This document shows positions 26,820 through 34,449 of a stretch of DNA of 64,000 bases, in pieces. The DNA comes from Novosphingobium sp. 17-62-19 (GTDB lineage Bacteria; Pseudomonadota; Alphaproteobacteria; Sphingomonadales; Sphingomonadaceae). Under the pieces are notes generated by a model. The model had not been told where the DNA came from. It ran no database searches and worked only from the letters and a program-made list of their open reading frames with translations. The translations under genes and the position numbers were made by a program. Numbering within the stretch: the first letter of the stretch is position 1; the number at the start of each line of letters is the position of its first letter. The stretch lies in contig NZ_NCII01000020.1 of assembly GCF_002256775.1 (NCBI RefSeq), forward strand, positions 1 through 64,000, given 5' to 3'.

Positions 26820-27823
26820 TTGCCAGTTGCCCCGATAAGCGTGTCACCGGCATTCGCGCCCGAAAGCACTTCCACCTTGCCCGCCTCGCCCGAAGGCGCA
26901 GTCTGCACCGGCACATCGGCCGCGCTGCCATCCTTGGCCAGCACGGTCACATAATCGATGCCATACCGGGTGGTGACATAGCTGGCCGGAACCAGCAGCG
27001 CCTTGCGCATACCCGTTTCCACTTTTGCCGCCACGCGCCGCCCGATCAGCGAATTGTCGATGCCCGGCATGTCCACATCCGCCGTCACCTTCCCGGCCAT
27101 GACCGAAGGGTAGACTTTCACCACGCGCCCCTCGCTCAAACCCGGAGCCGTCACGCGCGAACCGGCGTGAACTTTCCCCGCCAGCGATTCCGGCAATTCA
27201 AGCCGCACAATCGTCGGCCCCGCCGTAATCACCGCAATCGGCATACCCGGCGCAACCGGCGATCCCGCCGGAACGTCCGCCCGCAGCACGCGCCCGCTGG
27301 CAGGAGCCACGATCACGCCCTGCCCCGCCACGGCCCCCACCGCCGCCTGCTGCGCCTGCGCCGCACGCACTTGAGCGTATGCCGCCGCCGCACCTGCCTG
27401 CGCCTGCTCCAGCCGCGCCTTGGCATAGACGCCATTGTCATGCAGGAACTTCACGCGCTGCAATTCCGCCGCCGCCTGCGCGGCCTGCGCCTGCGCCGCC
27501 GCTGCCTGCGCACCATAAGCGCCCGACTGATAGCCCAACTGGCTGTCCACGATCCGTCCGATGGCCTGCCCCTTGGCCACCATGTCGCCCTCTTTCACGG
27601 ACAGCGACGTGAGGATACCGGGGATGCGCGCCATGACTTGCGCCTGATCGACCGTGGCGATCTCCGCGCTGACATCCTGCCACTCCACCGTGTCGGCAGC
27701 GCCCAGAACAATGCGCGGGCCAGCCGGAGCCTTGGCGACCACAGCCGCCTCCTCGCTGCTGCCACACCCGGCCAACTGCAAGCTCAGCGCCAGTGCGCTA
27801 GCTGCCATGAAGATCGCCCGCAT
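26816..27823 (-). CDS. RND efflux periplasmic adaptor (membrane fusion lipoprotein)
   Basis: A 335-residue adaptor with a lipoprotein signal peptide (LQLAGC, Cys20). The order is typical: barrel-sandwich/lipoyl half (VMARIPGILTSLSVKEGDMVAKGQAIG in pieces), an Ala/Gln-rich alpha-hairpin (about 105-165), the second lipoyl half (GVIVAPASGRVLRADVPAGSPVAPGMPI in pieces), a beta-barrel and a membrane-proximal domain. It bridges the RND pump and a TolC-type channel. The hairpin is short. Its stop overlaps the pump start by four bases, and its start lies 24 bp after the rhodanese gene. Confidence 0.9.
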   Translation of the reverse strand: MRAIFMAASALALSLQLAGCGSSEEAAVVAKAPAGPRIVLGAADTVEWQDVSAEIATVDQAQVMARIPGILTSLSVKEGDMVAKGQAIGRIVDSQLGYQSGAYGAQAAAAQAQAAQAAAELQRVKFLHDNGVYAKARLEQAQAGAAAAYAQVRAAQAQQAAVGAVAGQGVIVAPASGRVLRADVPAGSPVAPGMPIAVITAGPTIVRLELPESLAGKVHAGSRVTAPGLSEGRVVKVYPSVMAGKVTADVDMPGIDNSLIGRRVAAKVETGMRKALLVPASYVTTRYGIDYVTVLAKDGSAADVPVQTAPSGEAGKVEVLSGANAGDTLIGATGK

Positions 27824-27847
27824 CGCCCTGTTTCCTATCCCGTCAGA

Positions 27848-28189
27848 TCAACGCTCAACCGGCAAACCGGCCGATGCCCACGCGCCGAAACCACCGGCAA
27901 GGTGCGTGTCGACCGAGGCCTGCGCCGTCGCGCACTTGTCCAGCGCCATGCCCGAACGCTTGCCGCCAAGGCAGTTCAGCACCAGCGTCTTGCCGCCCGC
28001 GTCGGGCAGCTTCGATGCCTGAAAGCTCGACAGCGGCATGTTGACCGCGCCCGGAATGTGGCCCTCTTCAAACTCGTTCACTTCGCGCACGTCCACGACC
28101 AGCGCTTCGCCCGCCGCGATCATGTCCTGAAGCTGCTGCGCGCTCACTTCCTTGTGGGCAGGGGCGCTCTTTCCAAATCCGAAAACCAT
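27848..28189 (-). CDS. Single-domain rhodanese sulfurtransferase
   Basis: A 113-residue rhodanese. Conserved parts are VVDVREVNEFEEGHIPGAVNMPL and the active-site loop NCLGGKRSGMA, whose Cys carries the persulfide. Rhodaneses move sulfane sulfur between persulfides, sulfite and thiols. I chose ATG 28189 (GAAAGG upstream). An in-frame ATG at 28246 lies inside the operator palindrome, a few bases from the predicted transcription start, and is therefore unlikely. This is the first gene of the minus-strand sulfide operon that continues with the efflux pump and the repressor. Confidence 0.9.
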   Translation of the reverse strand: MVFGFGKSAPAHKEVSAQQLQDMIAAGEALVVDVREVNEFEEGHIPGAVNMPLSSFQASKLPDAGGKTLVLNCLGGKRSGMALDKCATAQASVDTHLAGGFGAWASAGLPVER

Positions 28190-28244
28190 CTGCTCGGCCT
28201 TTCTCTGGCATTGCTCCTCAACGCTTTGTTTCGGAGCCTCTAAC

Positions 28245-28263
28245 ATTATGACTTGCTCATAAT
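28245..28263. promoter_or_regulatory. Perfect 7-5-7 palindromic operator, candidate BigR-like site
   Basis: ATTATGA-cttgc-TCATAAT has two perfect arms in AT-rich DNA that stands out from the GC-rich surroundings. It covers the -10 element of the minus-strand promoter and lies between the divergent rhodanese and SQR operons. A repressor bound here would block the minus-strand promoter. The BigR-like protein encoded in the cluster is the best candidate. Confidence 0.65.
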
Positions 28264-28285
28264 CGAAAACCCTTATATAAGTCAA
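28257..28285 (-). promoter_or_regulatory. Sigma-70-type promoter for the rhodanese-RND-repressor operon
   Basis: On the minus strand a -35 TTGACT (28285-28280) is followed by a 17-bp spacer and a -10 TTATGA (28262-28257). A weaker plus-strand candidate for the SQR operon overlaps it: TTGCTC at 28254-28259 and TATAAG at 28276-28281 (16-bp spacer). The rest of the leader up to 28406 holds no clear gene. Confidence 0.55.
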
Positions 28286-28406
28286 GCCAGATACAGGCCA
28301 ATGCACGAATTTCCGAAAGGCGCTGCGGCCCGGTCAGTCAAAGCGATTGCCGCACTGATGTCCGCCCTGTCTGGCGGCATTGCGCGGACAAACGGGAGAA
28401 AGTTCG

Positions 28407-29687
28407 ATGTCGTTGCCGCAGATTATCGTCCTGGGTGCAGGCCTTGGCGGGACTATTGCCGCCTATGAGATTCGCGATGCCGTTAAGGGCAAGGCTCAGG
28501 TCATGGTGGTCAGCGATCAGGAGGACTACTGGTTCGTGCCCTCCAACCCGTGGGTTGCCGTGCGCTGGCGTGAACCTGAAGCGATCAAGGTTCATCTACC
28601 CCCGATCATGAAGAAAAAGGGCATCGGCTTCACGTCGGTCGGCGCAAAGCGCGTCCACCCCACCGAAAACCGCGTGGAACTGAACGATGGCACTTCAATG
28701 CCTTACGACTATCTGGTCATCGCCACCGGCCCCGAACTCGCGTTCGATGAAGTTAAAGGCCTCGGCCCCGATGGCTTCACTGTCTCGGTCTGCCGCACCG
28801 ATCACGCTTCCCACGCCGCCGATGCTTTTGACAAGTTCTGCGAAGACCCCAAGCCCATCGTCATTGGCGCGGCGCAGGGTGCCTCATGTTATGGCCCTGC
28901 CTACGAATTCGCGCTGATCCTCGATACCGAACTGCGCCGCCGCAAGATCCGCGATCGCGTGCCGATGACCTACGTCAGCCCCGAACCCTATGTCGGCCAC
29001 CTCGGCCTCGATGGCGTGGGCGATACCAAAGGCCTGCTCGAAAGCGAACTGCGCAACCGGCACATCAAATGGATCACCAATACCCGCATCACCAGCGTGG
29101 AAGAGGGCATGATGCACGTCGAGGAAGTGGCCGATGACGGCGCGGTCAAGGAAAAGCATGATCTGCCCTTCGGCTATTCGATGATCCTGCCCGCGTTTCG
29201 CGGCGTCGATGCAGTCCATGGCATCGAAGGCCTCACCAACCCGCGCGGTTTCATCCTGGCAGACAAGCACCAGCGCAACCCCACCTTCAAGAACGTCTAT
29301 TCACTGGGCGTCTGCGTGGCGATCCCGCCCATCGGCCCCACGCCGGTTCCGGTCGGCGTGCCCAAGACCGGGTTCATGATCGAATCGATGGTCACCGCCA
29401 TCGCTCACAACCTAGCGCTCGAACTCGCAGGGAAAGAGCCGATTGAGGAAGCCACGTGGAACGCGGTGTGCCTTGCAGATTTCGGCGATGGCGGCGTGGC
29501 CTTCGTCGCCCAGCCGCAGATCCCGCCGCGCAATCTCAACTGGTCGTCCAGCGGCAAATGGGTCCACGTCGCCAAGATCGGGTTCGAGAAGTACTTCCTG
29601 CACAAGGTCCGTCGCGGCACCAGCGAGCCATTCTACGAAAAGCTCGCCATGCACGCCCTCGGCATCCGCAAACTGCGCTTCAAGTAA
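28407..29687 (+). CDS. sqr: Sulfide:quinone oxidoreductase (SQR)
   Basis: A 426-residue flavoprotein that oxidises sulfide to sulfane sulfur and passes electrons to the quinone pool. The FAD-binding N-terminus is IIVLGAGLGGTIAAYEI (residues 6-22). Three cysteines, C129 (SVCRTDH), C161 (GASCYGP) and C355 (AVCLADFG), fall at the positions of the essential C128, C160 and C356 of Acidithiobacillus SQR. TPVPVGVPKTGFMIE and the C-terminal amphipathic region (KIGFEKYFLHKVRRG), which should attach to the membrane surface, are also family features. ATG 28407 follows a GGAGA site. An extra Cys303 is present. It leads the plus-strand sulfide operon. Confidence 0.93.
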   Translation: MSLPQIIVLGAGLGGTIAAYEIRDAVKGKAQVMVVSDQEDYWFVPSNPWVAVRWREPEAIKVHLPPIMKKKGIGFTSVGAKRVHPTENRVELNDGTSMPYDYLVIATGPELAFDEVKGLGPDGFTVSVCRTDHASHAADAFDKFCEDPKPIVIGAAQGASCYGPAYEFALILDTELRRRKIRDRVPMTYVSPEPYVGHLGLDGVGDTKGLLESELRNRHIKWITNTRITSVEEGMMHVEEVADDGAVKEKHDLPFGYSMILPAFRGVDAVHGIEGLTNPRGFILADKHQRNPTFKNVYSLGVCVAIPPIGPTPVPVGVPKTGFMIESMVTAIAHNLALELAGKEPIEEATWNAVCLADFGDGGVAFVAQPQIPPRNLNWSSSGKWVHVAKIGFEKYFLHKVRRGTSEPFYEKLAMHALGIRKLRFK

Positions 29688-29700
29688 GGAGACACCATTA

Positions 29701-29904
29701 GTGACTCTCGATTCCGCTGTATTTCGCTTCGCCGGGCTGGTCGTGCTGGCCAGCCTTGCGCTGGCCCACTGGGTCCACCCCGGCTTCCTCTGGCTCACCG
29801 CCTTTGCAGGGCTGAACATGTTTCAGGCCAGTTTCACCGGGTTCTGCCTGGCGGCGATGATCTTCAAGAAGCTTGGCGTCCGCCCCGGCAGTTCCTTCAA
29901 GTAA
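29701..29904 (+). CDS. DUF2892 small membrane protein
   Basis: A 67-residue protein with two membrane helices (AGLVVLASLALAHWV and LWLTAFAGLNMFQASFTGF) and the family ending AAMIFKKLGVRPG. GTG 29701 is preceded by AAGGAGA. DUF2892 domains are often fused or adjacent to rhodaneses (as in YgaP) and occur in BigR-type operons, where they may take part in moving sulfur compounds or thiocyanate. It lies 13 bp after sqr. Confidence 0.85.
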   Translation: MTLDSAVFRFAGLVVLASLALAHWVHPGFLWLTAFAGLNMFQASFTGFCLAAMIFKKLGVRPGSSFK

Positions 29905-29916
29905 ATCGAGCCTGAA

Positions 29917-31179
29917 ATGCGCCTGTTCACGTCCTTCATCGCCCTCCTGTCATGCGCGGCTGCCACCCCCTCGGTCGCCGCGCAGGACCTTGCCGCCGCT
30001 ATCACCGATGCTCTGGCCAATACCCCCGTCTTGGCTGAGGCAGATGCTGGTGAAGCGGCGGCGAGCGCCCGGCTGGAAGGTGCAAAGGCGCAGGGAAACC
30101 CGCTTCTGCGCGTCGAAGGCTCGTATAGCGTGGGCCGCATCGACAACGGCGGCTACTTCGGCCTGACGGCAGACAACGTCACCCCCACCGCGCTGATGGC
30201 CACGGCAGAGATGCCGCTCTACGCCGGGGGCCGGGTATCCGCTGCCGTGGCGCAGGCCAAAGGCGGGGCAGACATGGCGCGCTTCGGCGCCGAACAGGCC
30301 CGGTTGCAGACCGTGGTCAATGCGGTCAGCGCCTATGCCGAAGTGCTCACCGCACGAAAGCTGGAGACCCGCTTTGCCACGCTCGTCACCGCGCTGACCG
30401 AAACCGAACGGCAGGCCGGTTTGCGCTATAAGGTTGGCGAAATCGCCAGTTCCGATCTGGCGCAGGCCCGCGCCCGCAAGGCCGAGGCACAGGCCGGTTT
30501 CGCCCAGGCACAAGGCCGCCGCATCTCCGCAGAAGCAAGCTACGAACGCCTCACCGGCAAGCCCGCCGGAGACCTCGCGCCCCTGCCCATCCTCCCCGCC
30601 GTCCCGCCCTCGCTGGACGAGGCAACCGATCTTGCCCGCAACGCCAACCCGGCGCTGCGTCAGGCGCAATCGGGCGTCGATGTGGCAAAGGCCGGTGCCC
30701 GCGCCGCGCGCGCCGAAGGGCTGCCCTCCGTCGGCGCCTTTGCCGAAGCCGCGCACGTGCGTGACCAGTTCTTCCCCGGCTACCGCGCCGACTCCGTGTC
30801 GGTCGGCGTGCGCGGCCGCTGGACGCTGTTCGCCGGTGGCCGTGTGTCCGCACAGACCCGCGCCGCCGATGCCGATGTTGACGCCAGCGAAGCCCGCCTG
30901 CGGCAGGCCCGCCTCATTCTCGACGGCATGGTGATCGAGGCATGGCAGGGCCTCGCCACCGCGCGCCAGATGCTCGAAGCCTCGCGCTTGCGCAACGAGT
31001 CCTCCGCCGAAGCCTTGCGCGGCAAGCGGCTCGAAGCCAAAGTCGGGGCCATGCCCACCCTCGCCGTTCTCGATGCAGAGCGTGAGGCAATCGAGGCCGA
31101 AGCAGCATTGCTACAGGCCGAAGCCATGCAGACTGTCGCCGCATGGCGGCTCAACGCGCTGACAGGGAACATCGACTGA
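29917..31179 (+). CDS. TolC-family outer-membrane efflux channel
   Basis: A 420-residue protein with a signal peptide (cleavage after SVAAQ, about residue 22) and two copies of the TolC/OEP repeat with long Ala/Gln/Glu-rich coiled coils. The repeat motifs SDLAQARARKAEAQAGFAQAQ and RLRQARLILDGMVIEAWQGL are visible. It is the probable outer channel for the RND pump on the opposite strand, which would place the two halves of one pump in two operons under the same divergent control region. The stop overlaps the next start (TGATG). Confidence 0.9.
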   Translation: MRLFTSFIALLSCAAATPSVAAQDLAAAITDALANTPVLAEADAGEAAASARLEGAKAQGNPLLRVEGSYSVGRIDNGGYFGLTADNVTPTALMATAEMPLYAGGRVSAAVAQAKGGADMARFGAEQARLQTVVNAVSAYAEVLTARKLETRFATLVTALTETERQAGLRYKVGEIASSDLAQARARKAEAQAGFAQAQGRRISAEASYERLTGKPAGDLAPLPILPAVPPSLDEATDLARNANPALRQAQSGVDVAKAGARAARAEGLPSVGAFAEAAHVRDQFFPGYRADSVSVGVRGRWTLFAGGRVSAQTRAADADVDASEARLRQARLILDGMVIEAWQGLATARQMLEASRLRNESSAEALRGKRLEAKVGAMPTLAVLDAEREAIEAEAALLQAEAMQTVAAWRLNALTGNID

Positions 31180-32023
31180 TGACCGACACCGCACTCCAGC
31201 AAGCCATTGCGCAGGTTAAAGAATCAGCCGCGCCAGTGGTCCGCACCTTCTTTGATGAACCAACCTTCACCGCAACCCACGTGGTCCACGATCCGGCCAC
31301 GAAGCGTGCCGCAATCATTGATTCCGTGGCGGATTTCGATCAACCTTCCGGCCGCATCACGCACACATCGGCGGACGCCGTGATAGCCTATGTCCGCGAC
31401 GAAGGCTTGAGCGTCGATTGGCTGCTCGAAACTCACGCCCACGCTGATCATCTGTCAGACGCGCCCTATTTGCAGGAGCATCTGGGCGGCAGGATCGTGA
31501 TCGGGCGCGATATCCTCACCGTGCAGGGCGTGTTCGGAACGATATTCAACGAGCCGGACAGTTTTGCCCGCGATGGTTCGCAGTTCGATCAGCTGATGGG
31601 CGACGGTGAAGCTTTTGCGCTGGGCAATATTCCCGCCGTGGCGCTGCATGTGCCGGGCCATACGCCTGCCTGCATGGCCTATGTCATTGGCGATGCGGCC
31701 TTTGTCGGCGATACGCTGTTCATGCCGGACTATGGCACCGCCCGCGCCGATTTCCCCGGCGGCGATGCGCGCACGCTGTTCCGCTCGATCCGCCGCCTGA
31801 TGCAAGGGAAACCACCATTGGCGCCGAACGCACCGGCAACGTGCATGTTCACAGCGATGTGAGCGAGGACGACTTCGTGGCGATGCGCGAGGCACGTGAC
31901 GCCACGTTGGGTATGCCGCGCCTCATCCTCCCCTCGATCCAGATCAACATCCGCGCCGGGCATTTACCCGAACCGGAGGACAACGGCAGCCGCTATCTGA
32001 AGCTTCCGATCAATATTCTCTGA
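31179..32023 (+). pseudogene. blh: Persulfide dioxygenase-like MBL-fold protein (Blh/ETHE1 type), disrupted
   Basis: The first 207 codons encode a good MBL-fold persulfide dioxygenase: H86-x-H88-x-D90-H91 (THAHADHLS), H161 (VPGHTPA) and D178 (GDTLF), then DYGTARADFPGGDARTLFRSIRRL. After about base 31805 the frame runs into unrelated residues and stops at 31862. The expected C-terminal part (TTIGAERTGNVHVHSDVSEDDFV to YLKLPINIL) continues in another frame from about 31811 to the stop at 32023. The segment that normally joins them, with the conserved CHDY motif, is missing (roughly 20-25 codons). This looks like an internal out-of-frame deletion, or an assembly error. The intact enzyme would oxidise GSH persulfide to sulfite. 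The start overlaps the tolC stop. Confidence 0.8.
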
Positions 32024-32025
32024 TG

Positions 32026-32066
32026 CGCACCAAAATGCACCTAAACGCACCAAAGATGCACCTAAG
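32026..32066 (+). repeat. Short CACCAAAATGCACC-type repeat, copy 1
   Basis: Two near-identical 20-bp units (GCACCAAAATGCACCTAAAC and GCACCAAAGATGCACCTAAG) lie in tandem between the MBL and TauE genes. A closely matching array occurs at 47392-47430 inside a monooxygenase gene, so this is a dispersed short repeat. AT-rich relative to surroundings. Confidence 0.65.
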
Positions 32067-32096
32067 CCGCTCTGAACCCCACCGGACACCTGCAAA

Positions 32097-32881
32097 ATGT
32101 ACAGTGAAATACAGTATGTGCTCGGCGCGCTCAGCGGGGTTCTGATCGGCTTCACGCTGGGCCTCGTTGGCGGTGGAGGATCGATCCTCGCGGTGCCGCT
32201 GATGGTCTATGTGGTCGGCGTGAAAAGCCCCCACCTCGCCATCGGCACCAGCGCGCTGGCAGTTGCGGCCAATGCATTGGCGGGTCTGTTCAACCATGCG
32301 CGCGAGCAGAACGTGAACTGGCGCTGCGGTGGCTCGTTCGCCTTGGCTGGCGTGATGGGCGCGTTGGGCGGATCGTCGCTGGGCAAGGCGTTTGACGGCG
32401 AAAAACTGTTGTTTCTCTTTGCCTTGCTGATGCTCGTAGTTGCCGTTCTGATGTATCGCGGGCGCGGCGATACCGGGATCGAGGGCGTGCAGTGCAACCG
32501 CGAGAACCTGCCCAAGGTGGTGCTGTTCGGCATTGGCACTGGCATCCTGTCGGGCTTTTTCGGCATCGGCGGCGGGTTCCTGATCGTCCCTGCCCTCGTC
32601 GCCTCCACCGCCATGCCGATCTACCGCGCCATCGGCACCTCGCTGATCGCTGTCGCAGCGTTTGGCCTGACGACCGCCGCCAACTACGCCGCCTCTGGTC
32701 TGTTGGACTTCCCGCTCGCCGGAACCTTCATTGCGGGAGGGATTGTCGGCTCGGTCCTTGGCGCAGTGGCGGCAAAGCGGCTTTCGGGGGCAAGGGATTG
32801 CTCAACACCGTGTTTGCGGGGCTGATCGTGGTGGTGGCCGCCTACATGCTCTATCGCAACTGGCTGTCGTTCAGCGCATAG
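32097..32881 (+). pseudogene. TauE/SafE-family sulfite/anion permease, frameshifted
   Basis: The frame from ATG 32097 encodes membrane helices typical of TauE/SafE permeases (GALSGVLIGFTLGLVGGGGSI and GIGTGILSGFFGIGGGFLIVPALV, the repeated GGGG signatures). It derails at a run of five G bases (32786-32790) and ends at 32825. Adding one G restores KRLSGGKGLLNTVFAGLIVV and a normal end, WLSFSA, at 32881. Either a true single-base deletion or a homopolymer sequencing error. In BigR operons this permease exports sulfite made by persulfide oxidation. The restored 3' end overlaps the convergent cydC end by 31 bp. Confidence 0.8.
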
Positions 32882-34449
32882 ACCCGCTCTGACAGCCAAT
32901 CGAGGCCGGGGCGGTGGTTGACCAGCACGAGGCCGGTGCCGGTTTCGCGCAGCCATGTGTCGAGCGCCTTGGCCACTTCACTTTCCGTTTCCAGATCAAG
33001 GCCTTCGCTCGGCTCATCCAGCACCAGCCAGGGCTTGCCCGCAAGCAGCGCGCGGGCGAGCGACAGGCGTTTGCGCTGGCCGCCGGACAGGCGCGCGCCG
33101 TCTGGGCCAAGCCATGTTTCCAGTGCGGCAGGCATGGCGTGGATAGTGTCGGCAAGGCAGGCGACTTGCAGTGCGGTCCACATTTCGGCCTCGCTCACCC
33201 CCGGTCGCGCAAGCCGCAGGTTGTCAGCGACGGTGCCTGCGAGCAGCGGAGCATCTTGAGCAGACATGGCAAAAAGACCGCGTAACTGGTTGACGTTGTG
33301 GCTTTCCATGGACTTTCCGTCAATCAACACAACCTGCGACACATCGTGGCACAAACCGCACAGCGCCTGCACCAGCCGCGTTTTGCCACTGCCCGATGGC
33401 CCGGAAATCCGCACGCGGTCGCCCGGTTGGAGTGTGATGGCCTGCGCCCCCTCACCCAGCGTAATCGCCGAGGTTGGCCGCAATGGTGATCCATCAGCCA
33501 TGCGCTCTGGCATTCGCGCAATTTGCGAAAGCCGCGCGAGTGCGGCATCCACGCGGGCACGCTGGAGCAGTGAGTGGCTCACACCGCCCAGCGCTTCAAA
33601 CGCGGCGGCTCCGGCCAGCGCGGCCAAGGCCTGCAAGGCAAGCGGGGCGGTGCTGGTGGCCAGCATCAAGGCGACTGTGCAAGACGCGATGGTCAGTTGC
33701 ACCGCCTGCAGTTGGCCTTCTGCGCGGACGACAGAGGAGCGGGCCTGATCGACCTTTGCCCCTTCCGCGCCGAGCAGCGCGCTGACCCGCTCTGCCTGAC
33801 CATAGAGCGCAAGTTCGACGCTGGCCCCGGCATATTCAGCATAAAGGGCCTTGAGCCGTTCAAGAGCAGCGCCATGATCCTGCCAAGGCTGGCCAAGCCA
33901 ACGCGGCGCCAGGGCGCGCGTAGCAAGGACGCTGGTGGCGAGGCCTATTCCCAGAATGACGGCAGCCAACGGCCCGGCCAGCAAGGCCGCGACCAATCCG
34001 GCGACTGCACCCGCTGTGCCTGAGGTGATCGAAACGCGCCGGATTGCCAGATCTTCCAGCGCTTCTACATCGCTGCCCAGATGCGCGGCGATGGTGCCGC
34101 TGCCCCGCTTGGCCATCTCCGCCATATCGGCAGCGGCGAGGCGGGAGAAAAGGCGCGGGCGCAGGTCTGCAAGGCTGTTCAACGCATCGCGATGGCTGAG
34201 CAGGCGTTCGAAATAGCGTGCGAGCGTGCGGGTGATGGCAAGGCCGCGAATGCTTGCGCTGGGCAGGAGGTAATTGAATGCCTGCACCGCAGCGATGCCG
34301 CCCGCCCCGGCCAAGGCCGCGCCAGTCAGGAACCAGCCCGAAACCGCGAGCAGCCCGACGCCCGCCTGCGCGGCGAGCGCGCCTGCCAGCCCGGCGGCGA
34401 AGCCAGCCTTGCGACCTGCGAGTTGGGCGATGGGAAGATCGGCGCTCAT
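32851..34449 (-). CDS. cydC: CydC, ABC exporter subunit for cytochrome bd assembly
   Basis: A 532-residue fused membrane and ATPase half-transporter. Six helices in the first 300 residues precede the nucleotide-binding domain, with Walker A GPSGSGKT (about 349-356), signature LSGGQRKR (about 453-460) and Walker B WLVLDEPSEG. CydDC exports cysteine and glutathione to the periplasm and is needed to assemble cytochrome bd. The start overlaps the cydD stop (ATGA). The heterodimer partner and the oxidase genes are adjacent, which makes the assignment firm. Confidence 0.9.
   Translation of the reverse strand: MSADLPIAQLAGRKAGFAAGLAGALAAQAGVGLLAVSGWFLTGAALAGAGGIAAVQAFNYLLPSASIRGLAITRTLARYFERLLSHRDALNSLADLRPRLFSRLAAADMAEMAKRGSGTIAAHLGSDVEALEDLAIRRVSITSGTAGAVAGLVAALLAGPLAAVILGIGLATSVLATRALAPRWLGQPWQDHGAALERLKALYAEYAGASVELALYGQAERVSALLGAEGAKVDQARSSVVRAEGQLQAVQLTIASCTVALMLATSTAPLALQALAALAGAAAFEALGGVSHSLLQRARVDAALARLSQIARMPERMADGSPLRPTSAITLGEGAQAITLQPGDRVRISGPSGSGKTRLVQALCGLCHDVSQVVLIDGKSMESHNVNQLRGLFAMSAQDAPLLAGTVADNLRLARPGVSEAEMWTALQVACLADTIHAMPAALETWLGPDGARLSGGQRKRLSLARALLAGKPWLVLDEPSEGLDLETESEVAKALDTWLRETGTGLVLVNHRPGLDWLSERVYALNDSQLR

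Noticed and set aside
28189..28246. Upstream ATG (28246) as rhodanese start
   Set aside because: It would lie inside the operator and only a few bases from the predicted transcription start; the extra residues are not rhodanese-like.
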